From Candidatus Pseudobutyricicoccus lothianensis (GTDB taxonomy: Bacteria > Bacillota > Clostridia > Oscillospirales > Butyricicoccaceae), in assembly GCA_904419295.1 (NCBI GenBank), contig CAJFRA010000001.1:1-64000 (forward strand): a stretch of DNA of 64,000 nucleotides. Reading direction: 5' to 3'. A program made the translations under genes and the position numbers. The notes under the pieces were generated by a model. That model ran no database searches and was not told where the DNA came from. It was given only the letters and a program-made list of their open reading frames with translations. Numbering within the stretch: position 1 is the first letter of the stretch; each line of letters starts with the position of its first letter. Positions 8,044 to 15,855 of this stretch are shown here, piece after piece.

Positions 8044-8808
8044 CTACAGATGGATGGAAAATGAGCCGAAATCCTGGATGCCCCGCCCTTGCACCAGCGG
8101 CCCGGCGGCTTCCAGGGAATCAAAAGCCTGGGCGATATCCTGGAGCAGCGCAGGGGACACCGCCAGCTGGTGGTGGCCGGGATACAGGGTTTTGACCGGC
8201 AGCTGGGCTACACGGCGGATGGAGGTGGCAAAAGAGGCAGGGTCTGTGGAAGGATAGAAACAATCCAGCTTGCCCAGATAAGCCAGGTCGCCGGTGTAGA
8301 GGGCGGCCCGCTCCGGTTCATACAGGCAGATATGGCCCGGGGAATGACCGGGGGTGTGCAGCACTTGCAGCCGCCGGCCGCCGCAATCCACCCAGTCGCC
8401 ATCGGCCAACAGACGGGTAGGCCTGCCCTGGTAGATCTGGAACTGGTCCGGGTCAAATTCCGGCGGAAAATCACAGGGCTGTTTCAGCAAGTTGTTTTCC
8501 AGCACCATCTGGCGGCTCAGGGGAAAATGGCCGTCCAGCCAGGGGGCCTCCAGCCGGTGGATGGCGATGTGGTCAAAATACCCGTGCCCGCCGATGTGAT
8601 CGAAATGGGCATGGGTGGTGACGACCTGGATGGGCAGGCGGGTGATGGACCGCACGGGCTGGGAAATATCCGCCACCCCCAGGCCGGTGTCGATGAAGAT
8701 GGCACTTTCTTTGCCCAGCAGGAGATAGCAGTGGGTCTCCTCCCAGTGGCGGTATTCGCTGATGGCAAAGGTATCGGGTTCCAGCTGTTCGACGGTAAAC
8801 CAGGACAT
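8044..8808 (-). CDS. MBL-fold metallohydrolase
   Basis: A 254-aa metallo-beta-lactamase fold hydrolase. The zinc-binding motif HAHFDH is at residues 66-71. Further ligands are in HTPGHSPGH, in YTGDLAY (Asp) and in YPGHHQL (last His). This set matches the glyoxalase II-like MBL hydrolases, but the substrate cannot be assigned. A perfect AGGAGG lies 8 nt before the ATG at 8808. A TATACT -10-like element is visible on the minus strand at 8838-8843. Confidence 0.9.
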   Translation of the reverse strand: MSWFTVEQLEPDTFAISEYRHWEETHCYLLLGKESAIFIDTGLGVADISQPVRSITRLPIQVVTTHAHFDHIGGHGYFDHIAIHRLEAPWLDGHFPLSRQMVLENNLLKQPCDFPPEFDPDQFQIYQGRPTRLLADGDWVDCGGRRLQVLHTPGHSPGHICLYEPERAALYTGDLAYLGKLDCFYPSTDPASFATSIRRVAQLPVKTLYPGHHQLAVSPALLQDIAQAFDSLEAAGPLVQGRGIQDFGSFSIHL

Positions 8809-8946
8809 GAACAGACCTCCTTTGGTGTTCTGCCTTTAGTATAGCAGAAGGAGGTGAGCAAAAGCCGGTGGGAATGTTATACAAAGAAATGCACTGTTTT
8901 TTGGATGAGATGCCGGGGGATTCCAGTACACGTCCTTACGGAAATG

Positions 8947-8955
8947 TGATACAAT
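8947..8955 (+). promoter_or_regulatory. Extended -10 promoter for the lipoprotein
   Basis: TGATACAAT forms an extended -10 (TG, one base, TACAAT) about 50 nt before the start at 9005. No good -35 is present, which extended -10 promoters tolerate. Confidence 0.55.
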
Positions 8956-9004
8956 GACAAAAAGAGGATCATTCACCGAAAACGCATCAAAGGAGGGCTG
9001 CAAG

Positions 9005-9511
9005 ATGAAACGCAGATATACAGCGCTTTGGTTGATGTTATGGCTGCTGCTGGGCCTGGTGGCAGGCTGCGGCAACCAAGAAGAGGCCCAAGGGGGCCAA
9101 CAGACCCCTGACAGCCAGCAGGAAGAACAGACGGACCCGAAGGATGACGGCGCGGACCAGCCGGAGGACAGCAAGGAGGAGCCGCAGACGCCGGCAGGGC
9201 AAGGATCCAGGCTGGAACCGGCGGAAGAAGCCGCCGCCCAGGCCACGGCCCAGGGCATCACCCAGCAGGGGATCTATTGGCGGCAGGGAGAGGACGGAAA
9301 ACGCTATGTGGTGTTCAACGGTGTGGACCGGGCCTACAGCGGCATGCAAGGCCATTTGGATGAAAAGACCGGCACGCTGACCATCAATGTCCATTCCGCC
9401 GACGGCAGCAGCGGCATCAGCGTCTATGAAGTGGCTGGCAGCGGCGAAGTGACCAGCGTCGTGGTGCTGGACAACGGCCAACAAGTGGAAGTGGAAGGCT
9501 TCCCGGGATGA
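9005..9511 (+). CDS. Small lipoprotein, Gln/Glu-rich N-terminus
   Basis: A 168-aa lipoprotein with signal peptide and lipobox LVAGC (Cys22). A disordered, acidic Gln/Glu/Asp-rich linker follows (about residues 24-80). The C-terminal domain of about 85 residues (GIYWRQGEDGKRYVVFNGVDRAYSG onward in short beta-like segments) is not recognised. The start at 9005 is chosen because AAAGGAGG lies 8 nt upstream. It is monocistronic, with its own promoter and a strong terminator. The function is unknown; surface location is inferred from the lipobox. Confidence 0.8.
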   Translation: MKRRYTALWLMLWLLLGLVAGCGNQEEAQGGQQTPDSQQEEQTDPKDDGADQPEDSKEEPQTPAGQGSRLEPAEEAAAQATAQGITQQGIYWRQGEDGKRYVVFNGVDRAYSGMQGHLDEKTGTLTINVHSADGSSGISVYEVAGSGEVTSVVVLDNGQQVEVEGFPG

Positions 9512-9551
9512 GGGCGGACAGAGCCTTCGTCCTATCCTAAAAAATAGACAA

Positions 9552-9591
9552 GGAGGTCCGGCCCCGGAAAGGGGCCGGACCTCCGTTGTTT
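9552..9591. terminator. Strong GC-rich hairpin terminator
   Basis: A perfect 14-bp inverted repeat (GGAGGTCCGGCCCC and its complement, loop GGAAA) is followed by GTTGTTT. The T-tract is imperfect, but the stem is very stable. Confidence 0.7.
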
Positions 9592-9701
9592 GCCGGTGAA
9601 AGTCCGGGTCTCAGCCGGACCCAGGGCAGATTTTTCGCCAGAAGAGATGGCTTTGGATGGGAAAAGAGAGCTGCTTTCAGATACCACCTGGATGAGCCGG
9701 C

Positions 9702-10385
9702 TCATCCTCTGACTTCCGTGCTGCCGAACACGCTGGTACCCGACAGGTAGATCACGGGCCGCCCCCCCTCTTCTGCCGGCGGCATCTGATCGCGGAAGGA
9801 GCCAAACAGGCTCAGATGGTCGGCTTTCAGGATGACGTCGGAGGGGAGCAGCAGGTGAATGGAGCCAAAGACCGCTGTGGTCCGCACCACGATATCCTGC
9901 TGGATGGTGGCATCGCGCAGGTCGATGATCAGCGTGCCAAAGGCCGCAGTCAGGCTGGCGCCGCCGGTGATGGGGTTGGCGATGCGCCGGTTTTCCGTGC
10001 GGAAAATGGCGGAGAGTTCCGGCAAATAAGCGGTTTCCGCCTGACGCACCGCTTCGGCCACCTCTCGGCTGCGGTGGGGCCGCAGCAGGATGCTCAGCCC
10101 CAGGATGACCAGCAGCAGGGGGAAGAGCAGGCGCAGCATCCGCCACCACTCGATTAGGTTCTGGGCGGAGAGGAACAACAGGATACCGAAGGCCAAGCCC
10201 ACTGTGTTGCCCACTTCAAACCCGTGATCGAGAATGGAGAGCAGACAGGGGACGATGATGAAAAGAGTCCACCAGCCTCGGAAAAACAGGTCAAAATGCC
10301 AAAGGTCCAGCACATCGCCGGCAAAGCCCAGGCCGGCGGCCACCAATAACAGGCCCAGTATGGTCCGGGTCCATTGTTTTCTCAT
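9702..10385 (-). CDS. LiaF-like membrane protein
   Basis: A 227-aa protein with about four hydrophobic helices in the N-terminal half (residues about 7-25, 36-53, 58-78, 85-102) and a soluble C-terminal half. The C-terminal half carries the repeated TAAFGTLIIDL, TAVFGSIHLLLP, LSLFGSF and SGTSVFGSTEV pattern of LiaF-type (cell-wall-active antibiotic response) beta-helical domains. LiaF normally inhibits the LiaSR two-component system, but no liaSR is adjacent. Its ATG overlaps the mtaB stop (ATGA at 10382-10385), so it is translationally coupled to a tRNA-modification gene. A membrane-stress sensor role is inference. Confidence 0.8.
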   Translation of the reverse strand: MRKQWTRTILGLLLVAAGLGFAGDVLDLWHFDLFFRGWWTLFIIVPCLLSILDHGFEVGNTVGLAFGILLFLSAQNLIEWWRMLRLLFPLLLVILGLSILLRPHRSREVAEAVRQAETAYLPELSAIFRTENRRIANPITGGASLTAAFGTLIIDLRDATIQQDIVVRTTAVFGSIHLLLPSDVILKADHLSLFGSFRDQMPPAEEGGRPVIYLSGTSVFGSTEVRG

Positions 10386-11689
10386 TGATTTTCCTCCTTT
10401 GGGGCATCCAGCAATTCGCCGGTCAGATGGTCTTCTGCCAAGCCGGTGATGCGCACCGGGTGCACCTGGTTGTGCAGCCCTTGCCCCGAGACGCGCACTT
10501 CGCAGTATTCGGGAGAAAAGCCGCTGTACAGCCCTTCTTTTTCTTGTTCAAACAGCACGGGCAGCACTTGGCCCACCTTACTGCGCAAAAAGGCCCGGTG
10601 CAGCTGCTGGGCCACCTGCCCTGCCTCGTGGGAGCGGCGCTCCCGCTCAGCCCGGGGGACCTGGTCTGGCATGGAATAGGCCGGCGTGCCTTTGCGGCGG
10701 GAATAGGGGAACACATGGACCTGGGCCAGCTGGCATTGCCGGATGAAGGCCAGGCTCTGCTGGAAATCCCCTTCGGTCTCGCCGGCAAAGCCCACGATCA
10801 GATCGGTGGTCACCGCGCAGCCGGGATAGGCCTGGTTCAGCCATTCCACCGATTGGGCGTACCGGGCGGCCGTATATTTCCGGTTCATGCGGCGCAGGGT
10901 GGCGTCGCATCCGCTTTGCAGCGACAGATGAAAATGAGGGCACAGGTTGGAGTAGGGGGCGATGGCCTGCAAAAATTCCGGCGTGATGGTGCGGGGCTCC
11001 AAAGAAGACAGGCGGATGCGGGTATGGGGCGCCGCCTGGCACACCGCTTCGATCAGGGCGGAGAGAGGCGGACGCTCGGGCAAATCGACCCCATAGGAGC
11101 TGACTTCGATGCCGGTGATGACGATCTCGCAATAGCCCTCTTGCTCCAGCCGGGCCGCCTCGCGGGCAGCGTCCTCCAAGGGGATGGAGCGGCACCGGCC
11201 CCGGGCATAGGGGATGATGCAGTAGGTGCAGAAGTTCTGGCACCCATCCTGCACTTTGAGCAGGGCCCGGGTGCGGCCCCGCAGGCCGCCGGCGGGCAAC
11301 AGTTCAAAGCTGCGGGCTTCCCGCACCGCGCTGCCCAGGGGCAGCGGCGCCTGCTGGGCCTGTTCGGCCAGCTCCACGATCTGCCCTTTGTTGCCCGTGC
11401 CCACCACGATGTCGGCGCCGCACATCTGCCGCGCCGCTTCGGGTTCGATCTGGCTGTAGCAGCCGCACACGATCAATGTGGCGGCCGGGTTGATCTTTTT
11501 GCACCGGCGGGCGGCGTTCCGCGACTTTTTGTCGCTGAGCGCCGTCACCGTACAGGTGTTGACGATATAGACGTCGGCGAAGGAATCAAAGGGCACCACC
11601 CGATGCCCCCGCTGCTCAAAGAGCGTTTCCAGGGCCTGGGTCTCAAACTGGTTGGTCTTGCAGCCCAGGGTATAAAATGCGATTTTCAT
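10382..11689 (-). CDS. mtaB: tRNA t6A37 methylthiotransferase MtaB
   Basis: A 435-aa radical-SAM methylthiotransferase that converts t6A37 to ms2t6A37 in ANN-decoding tRNAs. The N-terminal UPF0004 domain carries Cys10 (TLGCKTNQ), Cys46 (NTCTVT) and Cys77 (CGCYSQ), ligands of the auxiliary cluster. The radical-SAM triad is Cys150-x3-Cys154-x2-Cys157. A C-terminal TRAM-like domain follows. The TLGCKTNQFE start and NTCTVT distinguish it from MiaB and RimO. The ATG at 11689 has AAAGGACGG upstream. The frame is open much further, but that extension is the shadow of the divergent carboxypeptidase gene. It overlaps the LiaF-like gene downstream. Confidence 0.95.
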   Translation of the reverse strand: MKIAFYTLGCKTNQFETQALETLFEQRGHRVVPFDSFADVYIVNTCTVTALSDKKSRNAARRCKKINPAATLIVCGCYSQIEPEAARQMCGADIVVGTGNKGQIVELAEQAQQAPLPLGSAVREARSFELLPAGGLRGRTRALLKVQDGCQNFCTYCIIPYARGRCRSIPLEDAAREAARLEQEGYCEIVITGIEVSSYGVDLPERPPLSALIEAVCQAAPHTRIRLSSLEPRTITPEFLQAIAPYSNLCPHFHLSLQSGCDATLRRMNRKYTAARYAQSVEWLNQAYPGCAVTTDLIVGFAGETEGDFQQSLAFIRQCQLAQVHVFPYSRRKGTPAYSMPDQVPRAERERRSHEAGQVAQQLHRAFLRSKVGQVLPVLFEQEKEGLYSGFSPEYCEVRVSGQGLHNQVHPVRITGLAEDHLTGELLDAPKEENQ

Positions 11690-11735
11690 GGATACACCGT
11701 CCTTTGGTCTGCCGGTCTGCGCCGGCAATGGTTCC

Positions 11736-11764
11736 ATTATACTAGAAAAGAGCCTGTGGGTAAA
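11736..11764 (-). promoter_or_regulatory. Promoter for mtaB
   Basis: On the minus strand, -35 TTTACC and -10 TATAAT with a 17-nt spacer, about 45 nt before the mtaB start. Confidence 0.7.
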
Positions 11765-11857
11765 GAGACAGATGGCGGCTGGAGCGGCCGGTTCTAGCGG
11801 CGGACAAAACTGCATAGGTATCAGCGAAAGAACGAACCGATCGCAGGGGGGATCCTC

Positions 11858-13051
11858 ATGAAAAAAACATTGCAACGCTGCCTGTGCCTGGCGCTGAGCG
11901 CCTGTTTGCTGGCCGGCGCCTGCCTGGCGGCCATACCCACCGGAGACCAGCTGGCGCCCGAACAGGCAACGCCTTCGGCAGCGCTGTCGGGCATCAGCGC
12001 GCCCAGCGCCATCCTGATGGAAGAAGGGGGACAGGTGCTTTATGAAAAAGACGCCGACACCCCCCGGGAACCGGCCAGCGTCACCAAGATCATGACCATG
12101 CTGCTGGTGATGGAAGCGCTGGACAGCGGCAAGCTGGCCCTGACGGATATGGTGACGGCCTCGGCCCACGCCACTTCCATGGGCGGCAGCCAGGTCTATT
12201 TGAAAGAGCACGAACAGATGACGGTGGAAGACATGTTGAAATCGGTGGCCATGGCTTCGGCAAACGATTGCGCTGTGGCCCTGGCAGAGCATTTAGCCGG
12301 CACGGAAGAGGCATTCGTTGCGCTGATGAATGAACGGGCCGCCCAGCTGGGCATGGAGAACACCCACTTTGTCAACTGCAACGGCTTGCCTGCCGAAGGG
12401 CATGTGACCACGGCTCGGGACATTGCCTTGATGTCCCGGGAGCTGCTGAAACACGACCAGATCTTTGCCTACACCACCCTGTGGATGGATTCGGTGCGGG
12501 ATGGCGCCTTTGGCTTGACCAACACCAACCGGCTGATCCGCACCTATCAGGGCATGAACGGCCTGAAGACCGGCTACACGACGGCGGCGGGCTACTGCCT
12601 TTCTGCCACGGCGGAGCGGGATGGCCTTTCGCTGATCGCCGTGGTGATGGGGGCTGCCAGCGCCGACGCCCGCAACGCCGATGTGACGGCTATGCTCAAC
12701 TATGGCTTTGCCAACTACCAGGCGGTGACCATTACCACCGACCGGCCCATCATGCCTGTGCCCGTACAGCTGGGGGTGCAGGGGTCGGTGCTTTGCCAGC
12801 TGCAGAGCCAAGGGCCGCTGGTGATGGAAAAAAGCAAGGTGGGCGCGCTGGAAAAAGACTTGGTGATGGCCGAAAAGCTCCAGGCGCCGGTGCAGCAGGG
12901 GCAGCAGGTGGGCACACTGCACTTGACAGCCAATGGGGAAGAGGTGGCCGCCGTGCCCATCGTGGCGGCAGAGGCGGTGGAAAAACAGGGCGTTCTGTCC
13001 CTGTTCTGCCAGCTGCTGCGAACCTGCTGCATGCGCCAGGCCCAGGGCTGA
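11858..13051 (+). CDS. D-alanyl-D-alanine carboxypeptidase (DacF/PBP5-type)
   Basis: A 397-aa low-molecular-weight PBP that trims the terminal D-Ala of peptidoglycan stem peptides outside the membrane. A signal peptide occupies about residues 1-25. The active-site motifs are S74-V-T-K77, S134-A-N136 and K237-T-G239, in the order and spacing of peptidase family S11. The C-terminal PBP5-like beta domain follows (about 290-375), and the last 20 residues (LFCQLLRTCCMRQ) may form the membrane-associating helix. AGGGGGGATCC precedes the ATG at 11858. It is divergent from mtaB. Confidence 0.93.
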   Translation: MKKTLQRCLCLALSACLLAGACLAAIPTGDQLAPEQATPSAALSGISAPSAILMEEGGQVLYEKDADTPREPASVTKIMTMLLVMEALDSGKLALTDMVTASAHATSMGGSQVYLKEHEQMTVEDMLKSVAMASANDCAVALAEHLAGTEEAFVALMNERAAQLGMENTHFVNCNGLPAEGHVTTARDIALMSRELLKHDQIFAYTTLWMDSVRDGAFGLTNTNRLIRTYQGMNGLKTGYTTAAGYCLSATAERDGLSLIAVVMGAASADARNADVTAMLNYGFANYQAVTITTDRPIMPVPVQLGVQGSVLCQLQSQGPLVMEKSKVGALEKDLVMAEKLQAPVQQGQQVGTLHLTANGEEVAAVPIVAAEAVEKQGVLSLFCQLLRTCCMRQAQG

Positions 13052-13103
13052 GGGCTGAAATTTGTGAAAAAAATTTAAAATCGCAAATCTTCACAAAAGT
13101 CGG

Positions 13104-13132
13104 TTGTAACTCCCGATGGTTTATGGTATCAT
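13104..13132 (+). promoter_or_regulatory. Promoter for the small P-loop protein
   Basis: -35 TTGTAA, 17-nt spacer, -10 TATCAT preceded by TGG (extended -10). An 8-bp inverted repeat, TTTGTGAA at 13061 and TTCACAAA at 13090, lies just upstream and could be an operator. Confidence 0.78.
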
Positions 13133-13163
13133 TTGAGAAAGAACTATTAGGAGGAACGCACTT

Positions 13164-13577
13164 ATGGTAAAAGTCTTTATGGGCCTTCCTGGCAGCGGGA
13201 AGACAAAGCACCTGATCGATCTTGTCAATAACGCAGTGGAGAATGAATCTGGCAACGTAGTCTGCATCGAATTGGGGCAGAAGCTGCGCTTTGATCTGAA
13301 CCACAATGCGAAGCTGGTGGACATCACCGAATATGATTTCCAGGGCAGTTTTGAGACCCTGACCGCCTTTGTCAGCGGCATGTACGCCGGCAATTACGAC
13401 ATCACCCACATTTTCATTGACAGCACACTGAAGATCGCCGGCACCGACGACGTGGCCGCCATTGAGGATTTCTTGGGCCGCTTGGATGCTTTCAGCGAAA
13501 AGACCGGTGTGAAATTTACCGTCAGCCTGAGCACCGATGTGTCCCGGGCCACTGACAAGATCAAAAAGTATTTTTAA
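13164..13577 (+). CDS. Small P-loop NTPase-like protein
   Basis: A 137-aa cytoplasmic protein with a Walker A motif GLPGSGKT at residues 7-14 and a hydrophobic strand ending in acidic residues, ITHIFIDSTL (about 84-93), that can serve as Walker B. No other domain is present, and the length is close to a minimal ASKHA-free P-loop domain. I do not recognise a named family; such short ATPases are common in Clostridia. AGGAGG lies upstream of the ATG at 13164. It has its own promoter and terminator, so it is a monocistronic, separately controlled gene. Confidence 0.8.
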   Translation: MVKVFMGLPGSGKTKHLIDLVNNAVENESGNVVCIELGQKLRFDLNHNAKLVDITEYDFQGSFETLTAFVSGMYAGNYDITHIFIDSTLKIAGTDDVAAIEDFLGRLDAFSEKTGVKFTVSLSTDVSRATDKIKKYF

Positions 13578-13594
13578 GGTAAAGTGCGCGAACC

Positions 13595-13630
13595 AATGCG
13601 GGCGGGGCTGGGGCCCCGCCCGCATTTTCC
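13595..13630 (+). terminator. Intrinsic terminator
   Basis: A 14-bp GC-rich perfect stem starting AATGCGGGCGGGGC, with loop TGGG, ends in ATTTTCC. Confidence 0.78.
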
Positions 13631-13683
13631 TTTGGAAAGGGCGGAAAATTCCCTTTTTTCACATTTCCCTTTTTTCATATTTA

Positions 13684-13692
13684 TGCTACAAT
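13684..13692 (+). promoter_or_regulatory. Extended -10 promoter for the lipoprotein/two-component operon
   Basis: TGCTACAAT is an extended -10; a weak -35 TTTCCC lies 17 nt upstream at 13664. Confidence 0.5.
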
Positions 13693-13776
13693 GGACAAGG
13701 ATAAGCCCAACGCCTGTGGGCCTGCGGAACGGAGGCGGGCAAAAGGCAGGGGCAATGGGGACAAAAGGTGGTTTTT

Positions 13777-15150
13777 TTGAAAAGAAAATGGGGAGCGGCG
13801 CTGTTGGCGTTGCTCATTTGCTTACAATTACTGCCCTTGGCAGGCTGCTCCATTGAAAGCGGCGACGGCTTGGCCAGCCTGCCCAAATTGCCGGGGGAAT
13901 ACCTGGCGCTGCAAAAAAAGCTGGATGACATCATGGCGGAAGGGTACACCCAAGCCGTGGCAGAGGGAGGTTCCAACCGCCAAGCCGTGCAGCTGCAGGA
14001 CATCGACGGCGATGGGGAAGACGAGATCGTCTCTTTCTTCCGCAACGCCACCAGCGGCGAATACGCCGTCTACCTCCACAAAAAAGTGGGGGATGACTAT
14101 GTGGAACTGGGCCATACCCGGGGCTACGGCAAATACCTGCGGGAAGTTTCTTACCCCTGCTGCAAGAGCAACGGGGCCAAGGCCATCGCCCTCAGCTGGG
14201 GCATGGAGGAGGACAACGCCGTCACCAGCGCCATATCGGTCCATGTGCTCACCGAGGATGGGCTGAGCGACACCTTGGCTGTACAGTACACCAATTCCTA
14301 CATCGCCGATCTCAATGGCGACAGTGTGGATGAGATCATGCTGACCGGCTTCGACCAAAAGAGCAACGCCATGATCTTGGCGGCCTATGGTTTCAGCGGC
14401 GACACCTGCGCTCTGGTCTCCCAGGCGCCCCTTTCCGCCGATGTGAAAAATGTGGTGCACATCAGCCGCAGCCTGGGGCAAAAAGGCGGCCATACCTTGT
14501 TTATCGACAGCCTTTCAGACAGCGGCGGTTATATCACCGACATCATCACCATGGAAAACGACACCCTGCGGAATACCACGCTGGTGGGGGATGGCAAACG
14601 CAGCGCCGCCACCTGGCGGCCGGTGAGCATCCTGTGCCAGGACATCGACAACGACGGCATGCCCGAAGTGCCCTTGGCCGAGATGCTGCCCGGCTATCAC
14701 GACTCCACTTCCACCGACACCCGGTGGAAATTGTCCTGGACGAAGTTCCAGGACGGCACAGCCTATCAGGTGGCTATGACCACCTTCCATTCGCCGGCAG
14801 AAGATTGGTACCTGCGGTGGCCCGAGCAGTGGGGCGACCAAGTGAGCGCTGTGCGAAAAAACGAATCGGGCATCATCAAGACCACGTTCCTGGTGCCGGC
14901 GGAGGGTGCCAATGAGCCGCTGACAGCGGGCACGGGCAACGTATTGCTGGAGATCTGGGTGTTTACCGGCGACAACCGGCGGGATTACTTCAACAGCAGC
15001 GGCATGACCTGGCTGAAAGACAGCGACAGCGCCATTTATGCCTATTCGCTGCCGGCCAACGATTATCCGGCATTGACGCTGACCGATCAAGATGTGACCC
15101 GGGCCTTCCAGACCATTGCCAAGGCTTGGGATTCAGAGGGGGCATATTGA
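13777..15150 (+). CDS. Lipoprotein with DxDxDGxxE repeats, upstream of a two-component system
   Basis: A 457-aa lipoprotein with signal peptide and lipobox LAGC (Cys24). Three calcium-binding-like FG-GAP/VCBS motifs are visible: DIDGDGEDE (about 73-81), DLNGDSVDE (about 185) and DIDNDGMPE (about 288). Similar VCBS-type lipoproteins are frequent in Clostridia. It ends 2 nt before the response-regulator ATG, so it belongs to the same operon and may work with the sensor kinase outside the membrane; that is inference. The start is taken as the TTG at 13777, 5 nt after AGGTGG; a GTG at 13768 lies inside the ribosome binding site. Confidence 0.75.
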   Translation: MKRKWGAALLALLICLQLLPLAGCSIESGDGLASLPKLPGEYLALQKKLDDIMAEGYTQAVAEGGSNRQAVQLQDIDGDGEDEIVSFFRNATSGEYAVYLHKKVGDDYVELGHTRGYGKYLREVSYPCCKSNGAKAIALSWGMEEDNAVTSAISVHVLTEDGLSDTLAVQYTNSYIADLNGDSVDEIMLTGFDQKSNAMILAAYGFSGDTCALVSQAPLSADVKNVVHISRSLGQKGGHTLFIDSLSDSGGYITDIITMENDTLRNTTLVGDGKRSAATWRPVSILCQDIDNDGMPEVPLAEMLPGYHDSTSTDTRWKLSWTKFQDGTAYQVAMTTFHSPAEDWYLRWPEQWGDQVSAVRKNESGIIKTTFLVPAEGANEPLTAGTGNVLLEIWVFTGDNRRDYFNSSGMTWLKDSDSAIYAYSLPANDYPALTLTDQDVTRAFQTIAKAWDSEGAY

Positions 15151-15152
15151 TT

Positions 15153-15839
15153 ATGAGCAAGAATGTTTTGATCCTGGAAGACGAAGACAACATCCGCAGC
15201 TTTGTGGTCATCAACCTGAAGCGGGCGGGGTACAATACGGTGGAATTTGCCCTGGGGGAAGAGGCAGTGGCCTATGTGCGCAACCACAACGATGTGGACA
15301 TCGCCATTTTGGATGTGATGCTGCCCGACATCGACGGTTTTGAAGTGTGCCGCCGCATCCGGGGCAGCGGCAGCCGCATGGGGATCATCATGCTGACGGC
15401 CCTTTCCCAGGAAAACGATAAGATCAACGGCTTTATGACCGGGGCGGACGATTATGTGGGCAAGCCTTTTTCGGTGGTGGAACTGGTGGCCCGGGTGGAT
15501 GCGCTGTACCGGCGGCTGACCCAGGGCAGCTTCAATGCGGATCTGATCACTTCGGGGCCGTTCAGTTTGAACCTGCGTTCGCGGGAACTGAAGAAAAACG
15601 GAGCCCGCATCGAGCTGACCCAGGTGGAATACCTGATCATGAAGAACTTTTTGGAAAACCGGGGCAAAGCCCTCTCCCGGGATGACATCATGAACGCGGT
15701 GTGGGGCAAGGATTACCACGGGGATCTGAAAGTGGTGGATGTCAACATCCGCCGCCTGCGGCTGAAGATCGAAGACGATGCCGCCTCCCCCAAGTACATC
15801 TCTACCATCTGGGGCTTCGGCTACAAATGGGAAGCATAG
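15153..15839 (+). CDS. OmpR/PhoB-family response regulator
   Basis: A 228-aa two-domain regulator. The receiver domain (about residues 5-118) has acidic residues EDED (9-12), the phospho-acceptor Asp54 in AILDVMLPD, Thr in MLTA and Lys in GKPFS. The C-terminal winged-helix DNA-binding domain (about 133-226) has ELTQVEYLIMKNFLENRGKALSR and VDVNIRRLRLKIE, typical of PhoB/WalR-type regulators. It is encoded between the lipoprotein and the cognate kinase; spacing to the kinase start is 16 nt. Target genes are unknown. Confidence 0.93.
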   Translation: MSKNVLILEDEDNIRSFVVINLKRAGYNTVEFALGEEAVAYVRNHNDVDIAILDVMLPDIDGFEVCRRIRGSGSRMGIIMLTALSQENDKINGFMTGADDYVGKPFSVVELVARVDALYRRLTQGSFNADLITSGPFSLNLRSRELKKNGARIELTQVEYLIMKNFLENRGKALSRDDIMNAVWGKDYHGDLKVVDVNIRRLRLKIEDDAASPKYISTIWGFGYKWEA

Positions 15840-15855
15840 GCGAGGGATGGTTGCC

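Noticed and set aside
10382..12292. Extended 636-codon frame for mtaB
   Set aside because: The segment upstream of 11689 is antisense to the carboxypeptidase gene; MKIAFYTLGC at 11689 is the true family start.
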